NCBI GenBank assembly: GCA_029688955.1
Contig: JARUKZ010000023.1
Coordinates: 1 to 64,000 of the forward strand
DNA: 64,000 nucleotides
Source: Chitinispirillales bacterium ANBcel5
Lineage (GTDB): Bacteria; Fibrobacterota; Chitinivibrionia; Chitinivibrionales; Chitinispirillaceae
Reading direction: 5' to 3'
Below the pieces are notes generated by a model. It made no database searches. It was not told where the DNA came from and worked only from the letters and a program-made list of their open reading frames with translations. The position numbers and the translations under genes were made by a program. Shown piece by piece: positions 9,067 through 17,159 of the stretch; the stretch's first letter is position 1; every line of letters begins with the position of its first letter.

Positions 9067-10272
9067 ATGAAAAATAATTTAGTGTATGTTACTTTTTACC
9101 TTATATTCACTATAGCAAATGCTGCATCTAACAACATAACACATACTGTACTTCATGAAAATATGGTTTTGCAGGATGTCCCTGGTATTTATGGCAACTA
9201 TGTCTATTTTCAGGACTGGAGAAGTTTCTACGATATTTCTAAATTAAATCACCAAACAGGTTCTTCTGTGCAGGTTAGGCAAGGTACTAAATTGTTATAC
9301 CCTCTTGTTTTTGGAGGAGAAATGTTCGCCTGGATAGACTATACAGAATCAAATGGTTTTGGAATGGGACCCGGGGAAACGAACAATGTATCATACTATG
9401 TAAAAATTCACAAGCTCAACACCGGTGAAGAGGTTACCGTTACTACTGATGCGGCTTACAAAGAACATATCGCGGTGTACGGCCAAAAGGTTGTCTGGAC
9501 CGACTACAGGCACTTTTCTCCTGGGGATACTACAGTTGAAATTTATATGTATGATGTGGATCAGGGAGTAGAACGAAGAATAACCACTGCTGCAGGTTAT
9601 AAATCAAATCCCCACATTCATGAAAACAGAATAGTATGGCAGGATTATAGAAATGGTAGCTCTGATATCTACCTCTATGATCTAACTACTAATCAGGAAA
9701 TTGCGATTACAAATAATCGATTTCATCAGGCTAATCCGTTTATTTACAACTCAAAAATTGTTTGGGAGGATAATCGAAACGGCGCAGGAGATCCCGACAA
9801 TTTCGATATCTACCTTTTTGACCTAGAAACAACCTCTGAAAATCAGATTTACACTGGCAGCGGGTATCAGGGATCTCCACAGATTTCAGAACAGCTTGTT
9901 GTGTGGCAGGACTTTGGACTTAACGGAGATGATGATGCATCAAATTCTCAGATAGTTGCACTCAATCTAAACACAAAAGAAAAAATATTGGTTAGTGAAA
10001 ATATGGCTGGTTATATGGGAGAGCCTCGGTTATGGGAAAATGTAGTTGTGTGGCAAAACTACAATGATGGGAATTTGTGGAAAGCTGAAGTTGAAAATGT
10101 TCAGAGCAGTATCTCTGTCAACCGTAACAGAAACATACCAGCCGCTCAGAGATCAATTTCAAATTACACTATCTATGATTTGTCCGGCAGGAAGATAGAT
10201 CAAAGAAGTGCTTCGGGTGTGTTTCTTAAAACCGGACAGAGTAAAAGTATAAAAATAAGAGCAGTAAAATAA
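9067..10272 (+). CDS. Secreted beta-propeller protein with Por-type C-terminal sorting domain
   Basis: The 401-residue protein has a signal peptide (residues 1-20) and about six TolB/WD-like blades, each with a WQDYR-, WTDYR- or WEDNRNG-type motif and a DIYLYDL strand (near residues 55, 95, 140, 195, 240, 280). The last 45 residues form a separate C-terminal domain with YTIYDLSGRK and SGVFLKTGQ, matching the pattern of type IX secretion tails of the FCB group. GGGAG lies 6 bases before ATG 9067. As the last gene of the polysaccharide operon it may bind or anchor the polymer at the cell surface; that is inference. Its last 335 bases are duplicated at 22501-22835. Confidence 0.75.
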   Translation: MKNNLVYVTFYLIFTIANAASNNITHTVLHENMVLQDVPGIYGNYVYFQDWRSFYDISKLNHQTGSSVQVRQGTKLLYPLVFGGEMFAWIDYTESNGFGMGPGETNNVSYYVKIHKLNTGEEVTVTTDAAYKEHIAVYGQKVVWTDYRHFSPGDTTVEIYMYDVDQGVERRITTAAGYKSNPHIHENRIVWQDYRNGSSDIYLYDLTTNQEIAITNNRFHQANPFIYNSKIVWEDNRNGAGDPDNFDIYLFDLETTSENQIYTGSGYQGSPQISEQLVVWQDFGLNGDDDASNSQIVALNLNTKEKILVSENMAGYMGEPRLWENVVVWQNYNDGNLWKAEVENVQSSISVNRNRNIPAAQRSISNYTIYDLSGRKIDQRSASGVFLKTGQSKSIKIRAVK

Positions 10273-10664
10273 TCTGATCACTCATAATGAATGCTTCAGG
10301 GGTCCTTTTGCCCTTCTAATGTTACTTATAACACAATACATGACTATGTCTCAATAATATAGTCAGAGAGGGTAGTCATGTAGATTTTGCATGTATTAGG
10401 GAAAAGTACCGGGTGGTTTGGAAGCAAAGTTACCAATGAAGGTTCTTGTTTAATCATTAGGACTCATTTAGCATAGGGCAGGAGACACCATGCTAAGGTC
10501 GTGATGGCCTATCGGGGTATTTTATTGCTGTGCCGATGCATTTTGCTATTGCGTGTAGTTTTTTGGAGGATGGGAAATTGGTGTAATTTTCACCAAATCA
10601 GCCCTGCAAGAGTGTACCATGTCACTTAACATCCAAAGGCGTCCAAAAAAGAAAAATTTATCCT
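10273..10664. other. Intergenic region between convergent operons
   Basis: No gene is seen in this 392-base gap. The segment just after the propeller gene (to about 10315) resembles the sequence after the truncated propeller copy at 22836-22900; both contain CCTTTTGCCCT. A short hairpin with TTGGTG/CACCAA arms lies at 10578-10596. No clear U-tract terminator was found for either converging operon. Confidence 0.4.
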
Positions 10665-11567
10665 CTACTCACCCTCACCCTCTTTATCCGGAACCACTCG
10701 GGTAATCATAGATGTTTTGCGCCCAAGCGAATCGTAGGTGTATTCGGTGTAGTTGGTGAGAACAAAGCCGTCTTCAAGGTTTGGGTAGTTTTTAAGGCTG
10801 AAAAAGTAGATTCTTTCTACCTGGTTGTGTTCAGTATAAGTGTAAAAATTAAACCGTATAACATCACCCTGGTTAGAGTAGATTCCTAAACTGTATTCAT
10901 ATTCCCGTTTCTGAAAGGGGGTATAGGTGTAAAGTTTAATTATGAATGGATCTTTATCTGGTTCTTTTATGTATTCAGCACATAAGCTATCGAAAGGAGT
11001 AATATAGTACCATCTAATATCATTGAATTTAGGCTTACCATTACGAATTTCAATAGATTCAATATATTCATCTTTAGGAGTAAAGGTAAATTCAACACCA
11101 CTGAATTCTTCATCATCGCGGCACTTTCTCTTTTCACTCTTGCGCTGACCCGAGGGAGTACTTTCGAGCTCTATCTGACAGTCCCTAATTAAATCAAAGC
11201 GTGTTTCTCTTTGGTAATCGTTTGAGACAATTATACGATAGTTGCTGGTAGTATCAAAATCTTCCTGAGAAATGGAAACGCTATTTATAAAAATTGAATC
11301 ATTACGGTGTAAATGTTTCTCAAATCGCTTGTTTGATGGAAAACCCTCAATATTCAGTAACCTAAAAACACTATCAATCTTTTCAGAATCATCTTTATAG
11401 AAATAAAACCAACTGTCACTTCTATGTATATGGTTAGAAACATCAAGCATCTCATAGGTAACTTCAGGCAAATTAAGATCGTGTTTTTGAATAAAGTGAT
11501 CAGAGTTAAACTTTTTTTGTGACATCACCATCGTAGTTACCAATAAAACAATTAAAGTTATCTTCAT
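10665..11567 (-). CDS. Secreted partner (putative immunity) protein, third paralogue
   Basis: This 300-residue protein has a signal peptide (MKITLIVLLVTTMVMS) and is a paralogue of the proteins at 11871-12767 and 13080-13976. The first 100 residues and the last 45 are closely similar in all three (QKKF.., HDLNLPEVT, RKSEKRKC.DDEEFSGV, LTNYTEYTYDSLGRKTSM), but the central part, about residues 105-250, is much more diverged here. The ending contains a single motif, YTYDSLGRKTSM, like the YD repeat of Rhs proteins. It follows a broken copy of the effector C-terminal module. A protective role against the neighbouring effector is inferred only from arrangement and signal peptide. Confidence 0.65.
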   Translation of the reverse strand: MKITLIVLLVTTMVMSQKKFNSDHFIQKHDLNLPEVTYEMLDVSNHIHRSDSWFYFYKDDSEKIDSVFRLLNIEGFPSNKRFEKHLHRNDSIFINSVSISQEDFDTTSNYRIIVSNDYQRETRFDLIRDCQIELESTPSGQRKSEKRKCRDDEEFSGVEFTFTPKDEYIESIEIRNGKPKFNDIRWYYITPFDSLCAEYIKEPDKDPFIIKLYTYTPFQKREYEYSLGIYSNQGDVIRFNFYTYTEHNQVERIYFFSLKNYPNLEDGFVLTNYTEYTYDSLGRKTSMITRVVPDKEGEGE

Positions 11568-11577
11568 TATCTGTACC

Positions 11578-11860
11578 TCAGTAATAGTATTGGTTTATGA
11601 GTTTGGATGCATGTTCTTTAAACGTCTCAAAATCAAACGCGTATATGATTTTTGTGTTGTTATAGTATTTTGGATACCGATCTAACAGAAAAAGTTTTGA
11701 TTTTCCGGTAAGTGCTTCAACATATTCTATCTGCCCCTTTAGTTTTTCAATCAGATTGTTTATTTAAGGATATATTGGGTATTCTCTGTTGCGTGCCCAT
11801 TTTATATGAAGTGCCTGATCCGGCATCGGAACAAAACGGTCACTGTTTTGTCGAATCAAC
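11578..11860 (-). pseudogene. Broken third copy of the effector C-terminal module
   Basis: The minus strand encodes a recognisable version of the last about 95 residues of the 755-residue effector (RQNSDRF, WARNRE, later SKLFLLDRYPKYYNNTKIIY and the ending QYYY), but it is not an open frame. Compared with the copy at 12778-13071 there is a 1-base deletion just after the codons for WARN, near 11785, and an 8-base deletion near 11757. The first shift leads to a TAA within a few codons. The two deletions sum to nine, so the frame is restored downstream, but the stop lies between them. The final TGA still overlaps the GAGGT ribosome-binding site of the following partner gene, which remains intact. 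Confidence 0.75.
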
Positions 11861-11870
11861 AAGAGATCAC

Positions 11871-12767
11871 CTACTCACTCTCTCCCTCTTTATCCGGAAC
11901 CACTCGGGTAATCATGGAAGTTTTGCGCCCAAGCGAATCGTAGGTGTATTCGGTGTAGTTGGTGAGAACAAAGCCGTCTTCGGGAACAGTGAATTGCTTT
12001 AATCTGAAAAAGTAGATCCTGTGCAATTGTTTGTTGTTATTGTAGGTGTAGTAATTAAATCGAACTACCTGGTTTATATTGGTACGGGTATCAAAATCAA
12101 ATGAAAATTGTCTTCTATTGAAAGGTGTGTATGTGAATAGCCCTAAAAGGAGAGGTGGGGTATTGGAGCTAACTGTGTATTCTGCAACAACGCTGTCAAA
12201 TGGGGTAAAATAATACCAGCGTATTAGACTTGAGTCTATTTTGTTGTCTCTAAACCGTATAGATTGGACAAATTCCTCTTTAGGGGTAAAAGAAAATCTA
12301 ACACCACTGAATTCTTCATCATCGGGACATTTTCTCTTTTCACTCTTGCGCTGACCCCATGAATTGTAGGTAACAAGAGTAGAGCATCTGTTTTGGTGGT
12401 TTATGTATAATATACTGTTATCATAACGAATTTCGTGGTAGTTACTGGTAGTATCAAGGTCTTCCTTAGATATCGAGACGCTATTTATAAAACTTGAATC
12501 ATTACGGTGTAAGTAGTCCTCATATCGTTTATTGGGTGGAAAACCTTCAATATTAAGAAACCTAAAAACGCTGTCAACCATATCAGAATCATCTTTATAG
12601 AAATAAAACCAACTATCACTCTTATGTGTATGGTTAGAAACATCAAGCATCTCATCAGTAACTTTAGGCAGATTGAGGTCGTGCTTTTGGATAAAGTGGT
12701 CTGGATCAAACTTTTTTTGCGCGATCACAATCGTAGTCAGCAGGAAAATTACTATAGTTATCTTCAT
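11871..12767 (-). CDS. Secreted partner (putative immunity) protein, second paralogue
   Basis: The 298-residue protein has a signal peptide (MKITIVIFLLTTIVIA) and no recognised family. Over its last 160 residues it is almost identical to the paralogue at 13080-13976, with only about seven substitutions, whereas the part around residues 75-125 is diverged. This points to recent duplication or gene conversion of the 3' half. ATG at 12767 is preferred over the upstream in-frame ATG at 12836 because GAGGT lies 7 bases before it and because it begins the signal peptide. It is preceded by a stand-alone copy of the effector C-terminal module, 10 bases away. Confidence 0.7.
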   Translation of the reverse strand: MKITIVIFLLTTIVIAQKKFDPDHFIQKHDLNLPKVTDEMLDVSNHTHKSDSWFYFYKDDSDMVDSVFRFLNIEGFPPNKRYEDYLHRNDSSFINSVSISKEDLDTTSNYHEIRYDNSILYINHQNRCSTLVTYNSWGQRKSEKRKCPDDEEFSGVRFSFTPKEEFVQSIRFRDNKIDSSLIRWYYFTPFDSVVAEYTVSSNTPPLLLGLFTYTPFNRRQFSFDFDTRTNINQVVRFNYYTYNNNKQLHRIYFFRLKQFTVPEDGFVLTNYTEYTYDSLGRKTSMITRVVPDKEGESE

Positions 12768-12777
12768 AATCTGTACC

Positions 12778-13071
12778 TCAGTAATAGTATTGATGTATAA
12801 GTTTGGATGCATGTTTTTTGAACGTTTCGAAATCAAAAACGTATATGATTTTTGTGTTGTTATAGTATTTTGGATATCGGTCTAACAGAAATAGTTTTGA
12901 TTTTCCGGTAAGTGCTTCTTTGTACTCTATCTGGCCTTTCAGCTTTTCAATCAGATTATCGATCTGTGTACTTAAAGATACATTGGGTATTTCCCTGTTT
13001 CGTGCCCACTTAATATGAAGTGCCTGATCCGGCATCGGAACAAAACGTTCACTGTTTTGTCCAATCAACAA
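12778..13071 (-). CDS. Orphan copy of the effector C-terminal module
   Basis: This intact 97-residue frame matches residues about 658-755 of the effector encoded at 13987-16254. Identity is high over the last 65 residues (SKLFLLDRYPKYYNN, FDFETFKKHASKL, HQYYY) and lower over the first 30. The only start available is TTG at 13071 or 13068, and I see no good ribosome-binding site, so it may be translated poorly or not at all. It begins just after the stop of the preceding partner gene and ends 10 bases before the next partner gene. The layout resembles orphan toxin-tip cassettes of polymorphic toxin loci, which can be recombined onto a full-length effector. Confidence 0.65.
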   Translation of the reverse strand: MLIGQNSERFVPMPDQALHIKWARNREIPNVSLSTQIDNLIEKLKGQIEYKEALTGKSKLFLLDRYPKYYNNTKIIYVFDFETFKKHASKLIHQYYY

Positions 13072-13079
13072 GAGATCAC

Positions 13080-13976
13080 CTACTCACTCTCTCCCTCTTT
13101 ATCCGGAACCACTCGGGTAATCATAGATGTTTTGCGCCCAAGCGAATCGTAGGTGTATTCGGTGTAGTTGGTAAGAACAAAGCCGTCTTCGGGAATAGTG
13201 AATTGCTTTAATCTGAAAAAGTAGATCCTGTGCAATCGTTTGTTGTTATTGTACGTATAGTAATTAAATCGAACTACCTGGTTTATATTGGTACGGGTAT
13301 CAAAATCAAATGAAAATTGTCTTCTATTGAAAGGTGTGTATGTGAATAGACCTAAAAGGAGAGGTGGGGTATTGGGGCTAACTGTGTATTCTGCAACAAC
13401 GCTGTCAAATGGGGTAAAATAATACCAGCGTATTAGACTTGAGTCTATTTTGTTGTCTCTAAACCGTATAGATTCGACAAATTCCTCTTTAGGGGTAAAA
13501 GAAAATCTAACACCACTGAATTCTTCATCATCGGGACATTTTCTCTTTTCACTCTTGCGCTGACCCCAGGCATTGTAGGTAACAAGAGTAGAGCAATTGG
13601 TCTTAGGATAGACATAGATTATTTTATTGTTGTACTTTATTTCAAGATAATTATTAGTTGTATCAAAACTTGTTTGCGATATTGATATTGCTTGTATGAT
13701 AATGGTGTCTTCATGCGAGTGATGTTTTTCGAAGCTCTTACTTGCAGGAAAACCTTCAATATTAAGGTATCTAAAAACACTGTCAACATTATCAGATTCA
13801 TCTTTATAGAAATAATACCAACTATCACTCTTGTGTGTATGGTTAGAAATATCAACCATACTATCGGTAACTTCAGGCAAATGTAGGTTATGTTTTTGAA
13901 TAAAGTGCTCAGGGTTAAATTTTTTTTGTCCCATCACCACCGTAGTTACCAATAAAACAATTAAAGTTATCTTCAT
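13080..13976 (-). CDS. Secreted partner (putative immunity) protein, first paralogue, cognate to the full-length effector
   Basis: This 298-residue protein has a signal peptide (MKITLIVLLVTTVVMG) and is the partner encoded directly after the full-length effector. The ATG at 13976 lies 10 bases after the effector stop, and the effector TGA overlaps the GAGGT site, so the two are probably translationally coupled. An upstream in-frame ATG at 14045 lies inside the effector gene and lacks a signal peptide. The conserved C-terminal end has the motif YTYDSLGRKTSM. No catalytic motif or known domain is visible. Export to the periplasm, pairing with the effector, and retention of three copies suggest immunity, but direct evidence is lacking. 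Confidence 0.7.
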   Translation of the reverse strand: MKITLIVLLVTTVVMGQKKFNPEHFIQKHNLHLPEVTDSMVDISNHTHKSDSWYYFYKDESDNVDSVFRYLNIEGFPASKSFEKHHSHEDTIIIQAISISQTSFDTTNNYLEIKYNNKIIYVYPKTNCSTLVTYNAWGQRKSEKRKCPDDEEFSGVRFSFTPKEEFVESIRFRDNKIDSSLIRWYYFTPFDSVVAEYTVSPNTPPLLLGLFTYTPFNRRQFSFDFDTRTNINQVVRFNYYTYNNNKRLHRIYFFRLKQFTIPEDGFVLTNYTEYTYDSLGRKTSMITRVVPDKEGESE

Positions 13977-13986
13977 TATATGTACC

Positions 13987-16254
13987 TCAGTAATAGTATT
14001 GATGTAAAAGTTTTGATGCATGTTCTTTAAACGTCTCAAAATCAAAAGCGTATATAATTTTTGTGTTGTTATAGTATTTTGGATACCGGTCTAACAGAAA
14101 AAGTTTTCCTTTTCCGGTAAGTGCTTCTTTGTACTCTATCTGCCCCTTCAGTTTTTCGATCAGATTATCGAATTGTTTATTTAAGGAGATATGGGGTATT
14201 CCCCTGTTGCGTGCCCATTCTCTATAAAGCGCTTCTTCTGACATCTGAACATAACGATCTCTGTTTTCCCGAATCCACTGATCTCTTCTTTGCTTCTCCT
14301 CTTTCCACAATGAACCGATCTCTTCAAGCGCACAGAGCATCTCGGCAAGGGTATTCTGGTAGCGTATATCAGGATCGGTTCTTACCCCAAACCTGTCATA
14401 GGTCTTTAGATCTTCATTAAAATAGGTGATTATAGAGCTGTCAGTATTGAAATGTTCGGTAGTTTTGAAGATAATCTCATCTATATTGAAGTCAGTTTCC
14501 CTACGGTTTAGAATGTTAAACAGTTCTGTGATTTTATTTACTGAATCGACATCAATATCCTGAACACCGGGAACATCGTCTTTGTATCCTAGCAAACTCC
14601 TGATATCATCCATGGCATCAAGAGTAACACTGCATGCATTCCGTGCGCCTTTCACTCCCACACAAAGAATCCGTAGCAGCGCAAAAAACTCCATCGTCGC
14701 ATTGGTATTCCCTAGTTGGTTTAAAAACAATATAAATTGGTCGGTGTTGCCTATCATGCCCCCGTTTATTCCGGCAATGGCTCTTTGGGTCATCTCTCTT
14801 ATGTAGTTACGGTTCCGGTGAAGCACCGCGAGTGAATCCACATGGCTTCTGATCGCTTTAAATGAATTAATGGTGCCAAAAACATTCCCCAAAACCGCAC
14901 CGGACTGACGTGAAGATGATCTGACCAGTGCCTCCATCACATCCGGAGTGGTGATTTTTGATACTACGTTTCTGTATCTGCAACTATACAACATCCTTAC
15001 CGTATTAGCAGAGCCATTTCGGTACGCCCGTGCAACCCGGGAAAGCCTCAGAAAACTTCCGTAGGTAACCACACTGCCAAATATCTGCAACAATCCATCA
15101 AAGGTATTCCCCTGAATGAGCCGCAACGCTCCGGTTACAACTCCAGCACCAGGAAGCAGTGCCATAATCTGAACAGCGGGATTGTTAAGAAACTCATCTA
15201 TTCTTTGGTTGCGCTCTATAATCTGAGAATAGGTGGTTATCTGTTCGATATACTCCGCGGGTGGATAGGCATCCATCTTTAAATACTGTGCTATAGTTTG
15301 TTCAAGGTCATTTAACTTGTCTACATAAGGCTTTATAAATGTATTTGTATAGGTTACAATCTGATCCCATTCAACTCTTTGACCACTTTCCATCTGTTCT
15401 AAATACCGGATCGCGTCCTTGTAGTTGGCAAGTACCTCATAATATTCGTTCACCGCACGAATATGCTGAAAATAGGGGTTATTTGAGGTCTTTACAAGAT
15501 GTTCTATTTTCTCCAGTGCCTGTTCTACTGTCTTTGTCTCTCTCTCAATTACAGCGGTAAGTGAACTATTGTGATCATAAGTTCTGGCAGGAGGAGCAAA
15601 GGACTCCCAATCAGACATGCCATTTAAGAGGGTGGTGCAGTGCAGCAGATTTAAATCATCCAGTTCCGTCCGTGTATGGAGCATCTGTAGCAACTGCTCG
15701 TAAGAGTACTCTCCAAGAAAATAGGACACCGCACTGTGGGAGCTGCCCAGATAGGTTCCGTCCTGGTTTTCCAGTATAAACCCAATCTGAAACTTCCCAT
15801 CTGCTGAGGGTTCTGTTTTGGTCCCTATGACCACCGGAAAGGTGGGAGCTTTGGTGTCGTTGTCTGCCCTGTTAAGCACAGTATCAGATTCGTTACAAAA
15901 CGTAATAAGAAAAAATGGATAGAGTGGCGTTTGAGCCCAGTCTACGGGCTTTTGCGGTTTCATGGAGGAGAAGATAAATTGCCCGCCGCGGTGTTCAAGT
16001 TCGCCCTCAAACACCGCGACTGTCTTGTCTGCCTTACTTTCATTAACGATACAGTTGGTTTCATTGAAATCATTTTCAAGCTCAAGTATTTTTACCCGCA
16101 CCGCTTGCTTTTCGCCTCTCGGTATAGGAGTGCAATGCTTAACAAACAGTCGCATGACATCACCATTTGAAGTGATCAGGTCGGAATCAAGAAAACCGCT
16201 GAAATCCACCGGGTTAGCAGTATTGCGCTTTTTAAGAACAACCTTAATAGTCAT
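13987..16254 (-). CDS. Putative polymorphic-toxin-like effector, 755 residues
   Basis: No named family is recognised. Residues 1-215 look like a beta-rich N-terminal domain. Residues 240-345 are helical and charged. Residues about 357-400 form a hydrophobic segment, AVQIMALLPGAGVVTGALRL followed by LLQIFGSVV, of the type often seen before toxin tips in polymorphic toxins. Residues 400-650 are helical. The last about 98 residues are a separable module that is repeated as an orphan at 12778-13071 and as a broken copy at 11578-11860. There is no signal peptide, so delivery by a contractile or other specialised system would be expected, but no such system is encoded in the window. The ATG overlaps the upstream stop as ATGA. 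Confidence 0.6.
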   Translation of the reverse strand: MTIKVVLKKRNTANPVDFSGFLDSDLITSNGDVMRLFVKHCTPIPRGEKQAVRVKILELENDFNETNCIVNESKADKTVAVFEGELEHRGGQFIFSSMKPQKPVDWAQTPLYPFFLITFCNESDTVLNRADNDTKAPTFPVVIGTKTEPSADGKFQIGFILENQDGTYLGSSHSAVSYFLGEYSYEQLLQMLHTRTELDDLNLLHCTTLLNGMSDWESFAPPARTYDHNSSLTAVIERETKTVEQALEKIEHLVKTSNNPYFQHIRAVNEYYEVLANYKDAIRYLEQMESGQRVEWDQIVTYTNTFIKPYVDKLNDLEQTIAQYLKMDAYPPAEYIEQITTYSQIIERNQRIDEFLNNPAVQIMALLPGAGVVTGALRLIQGNTFDGLLQIFGSVVTYGSFLRLSRVARAYRNGSANTVRMLYSCRYRNVVSKITTPDVMEALVRSSSRQSGAVLGNVFGTINSFKAIRSHVDSLAVLHRNRNYIREMTQRAIAGINGGMIGNTDQFILFLNQLGNTNATMEFFALLRILCVGVKGARNACSVTLDAMDDIRSLLGYKDDVPGVQDIDVDSVNKITELFNILNRRETDFNIDEIIFKTTEHFNTDSSIITYFNEDLKTYDRFGVRTDPDIRYQNTLAEMLCALEEIGSLWKEEKQRRDQWIRENRDRYVQMSEEALYREWARNRGIPHISLNKQFDNLIEKLKGQIEYKEALTGKGKLFLLDRYPKYYNNTKIIYAFDFETFKEHASKLLHQYYY

Positions 16255-17048
16255 TGTGCGCCTCCCTCTTTTGTGTCGGGAGCCGTAACGATAACGGGTT
16301 GAACGGGATAAGGGCCATTTCCGGCAATCCAGTTCAGTGTATGCGTAACAACGTGTCCTTCGTATTCACACTGTAAACTTAGGGCAGTCTGAGTGATCCC
16401 CGATACCTCGAGCGTTCCGTCGCTGAGAGTGTCATTAAACAGCTCTTCAGTATCGGTTTTTAGAATAGCTTTAACTCCCTGAACACTTCTGTTACAGTTG
16501 TCGATAACTGTAACTAACACCCCGCCTCTGATATCACCCTCTGCGGGCATCTCTAAAACCGGGCTGTTTATAGTATTTTCTCCCCGCGTATGGGAGATGT
16601 TTTTAATGCTATAGGAGCAGGGGGTCATAGGATCTTTTCTCCATGCATTGTAATGCCGGTTGCCAACAAACCACAGGTGTTCGATATTTATCAGCGCAGT
16701 GCCATCACTGTCAAGTTCGCCTGTTACCTCCTGGCACAGATCCTCCTCCTCGCCATCAAAAGTACAAAATAGTTTACCTCTAAGTTTTACTCTGATTGTC
16801 TCCATTAGAAACTCAGCATTCACCTTAAGAAAGCACTGATCGTTGTGGCAAAAACCATTTGGTCCAGGGATCCACTCTGCGAAAAGAAGACGGACCTCGG
16901 GTTCGGGTGGCTCCTCGTTTGTTTGATCACCTTCAACCCCGGTGATAAATTTAGGTGGTTCTTCCGGTTGGTCTTCATTTTTGCTTTCTTTTCGTTTTAC
17001 CGGAGGCGGCGCGACACTCCAGTCAAGGTCCGCGTGGGTTAAGGACAT
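16251..17048 (-). CDS. Accessory protein of the effector locus
   Basis: This 265-residue protein has no recognised family and no signal peptide. ATG 17048 is chosen, with AAAGGA 7 bases upstream, over a longer frame starting at 17171 that would lie partly in the promoter region. It opens with MSLTHADLDWSVAPPPVKRK, then an acidic proline-rich linker (EDQPEEPPKF, NEEPPEPEVR), then what appear to be beta-sandwich domains with several cysteines (FCHNDQCF, LFCTFDGEEEDLCQE). Its stop overlaps the effector start. By position, directly upstream of and coupled to an effector, it could be a loading adaptor or chaperone of the kind found beside type VI spike proteins. This is inference without sequence proof. 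Confidence 0.55.
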   Translation of the reverse strand: MSLTHADLDWSVAPPPVKRKESKNEDQPEEPPKFITGVEGDQTNEEPPEPEVRLLFAEWIPGPNGFCHNDQCFLKVNAEFLMETIRVKLRGKLFCTFDGEEEDLCQEVTGELDSDGTALINIEHLWFVGNRHYNAWRKDPMTPCSYSIKNISHTRGENTINSPVLEMPAEGDIRGGVLVTVIDNCNRSVQGVKAILKTDTEELFNDTLSDGTLEVSGITQTALSLQCEYEGHVVTHTLNWIAGNGPYPVQPVIVTAPDTKEGGAQ

Positions 17049-17159
17049 GGGTAATCCTTTGTGGTGTTCAGGTGTTTGGGAGCATAAATAAGTTATATGA
17101 CTGATTCTATGGTGAATTAACAGTAATATAATTAAGGAAGACAGAAGGGGAGGAATAAA

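Noticed and set aside
10665-14045. Rhs/YD-repeat toxin shell
   Set aside because: Only one YD-like motif is present per protein, and the proteins are small and exported, so they are not Rhs shells.
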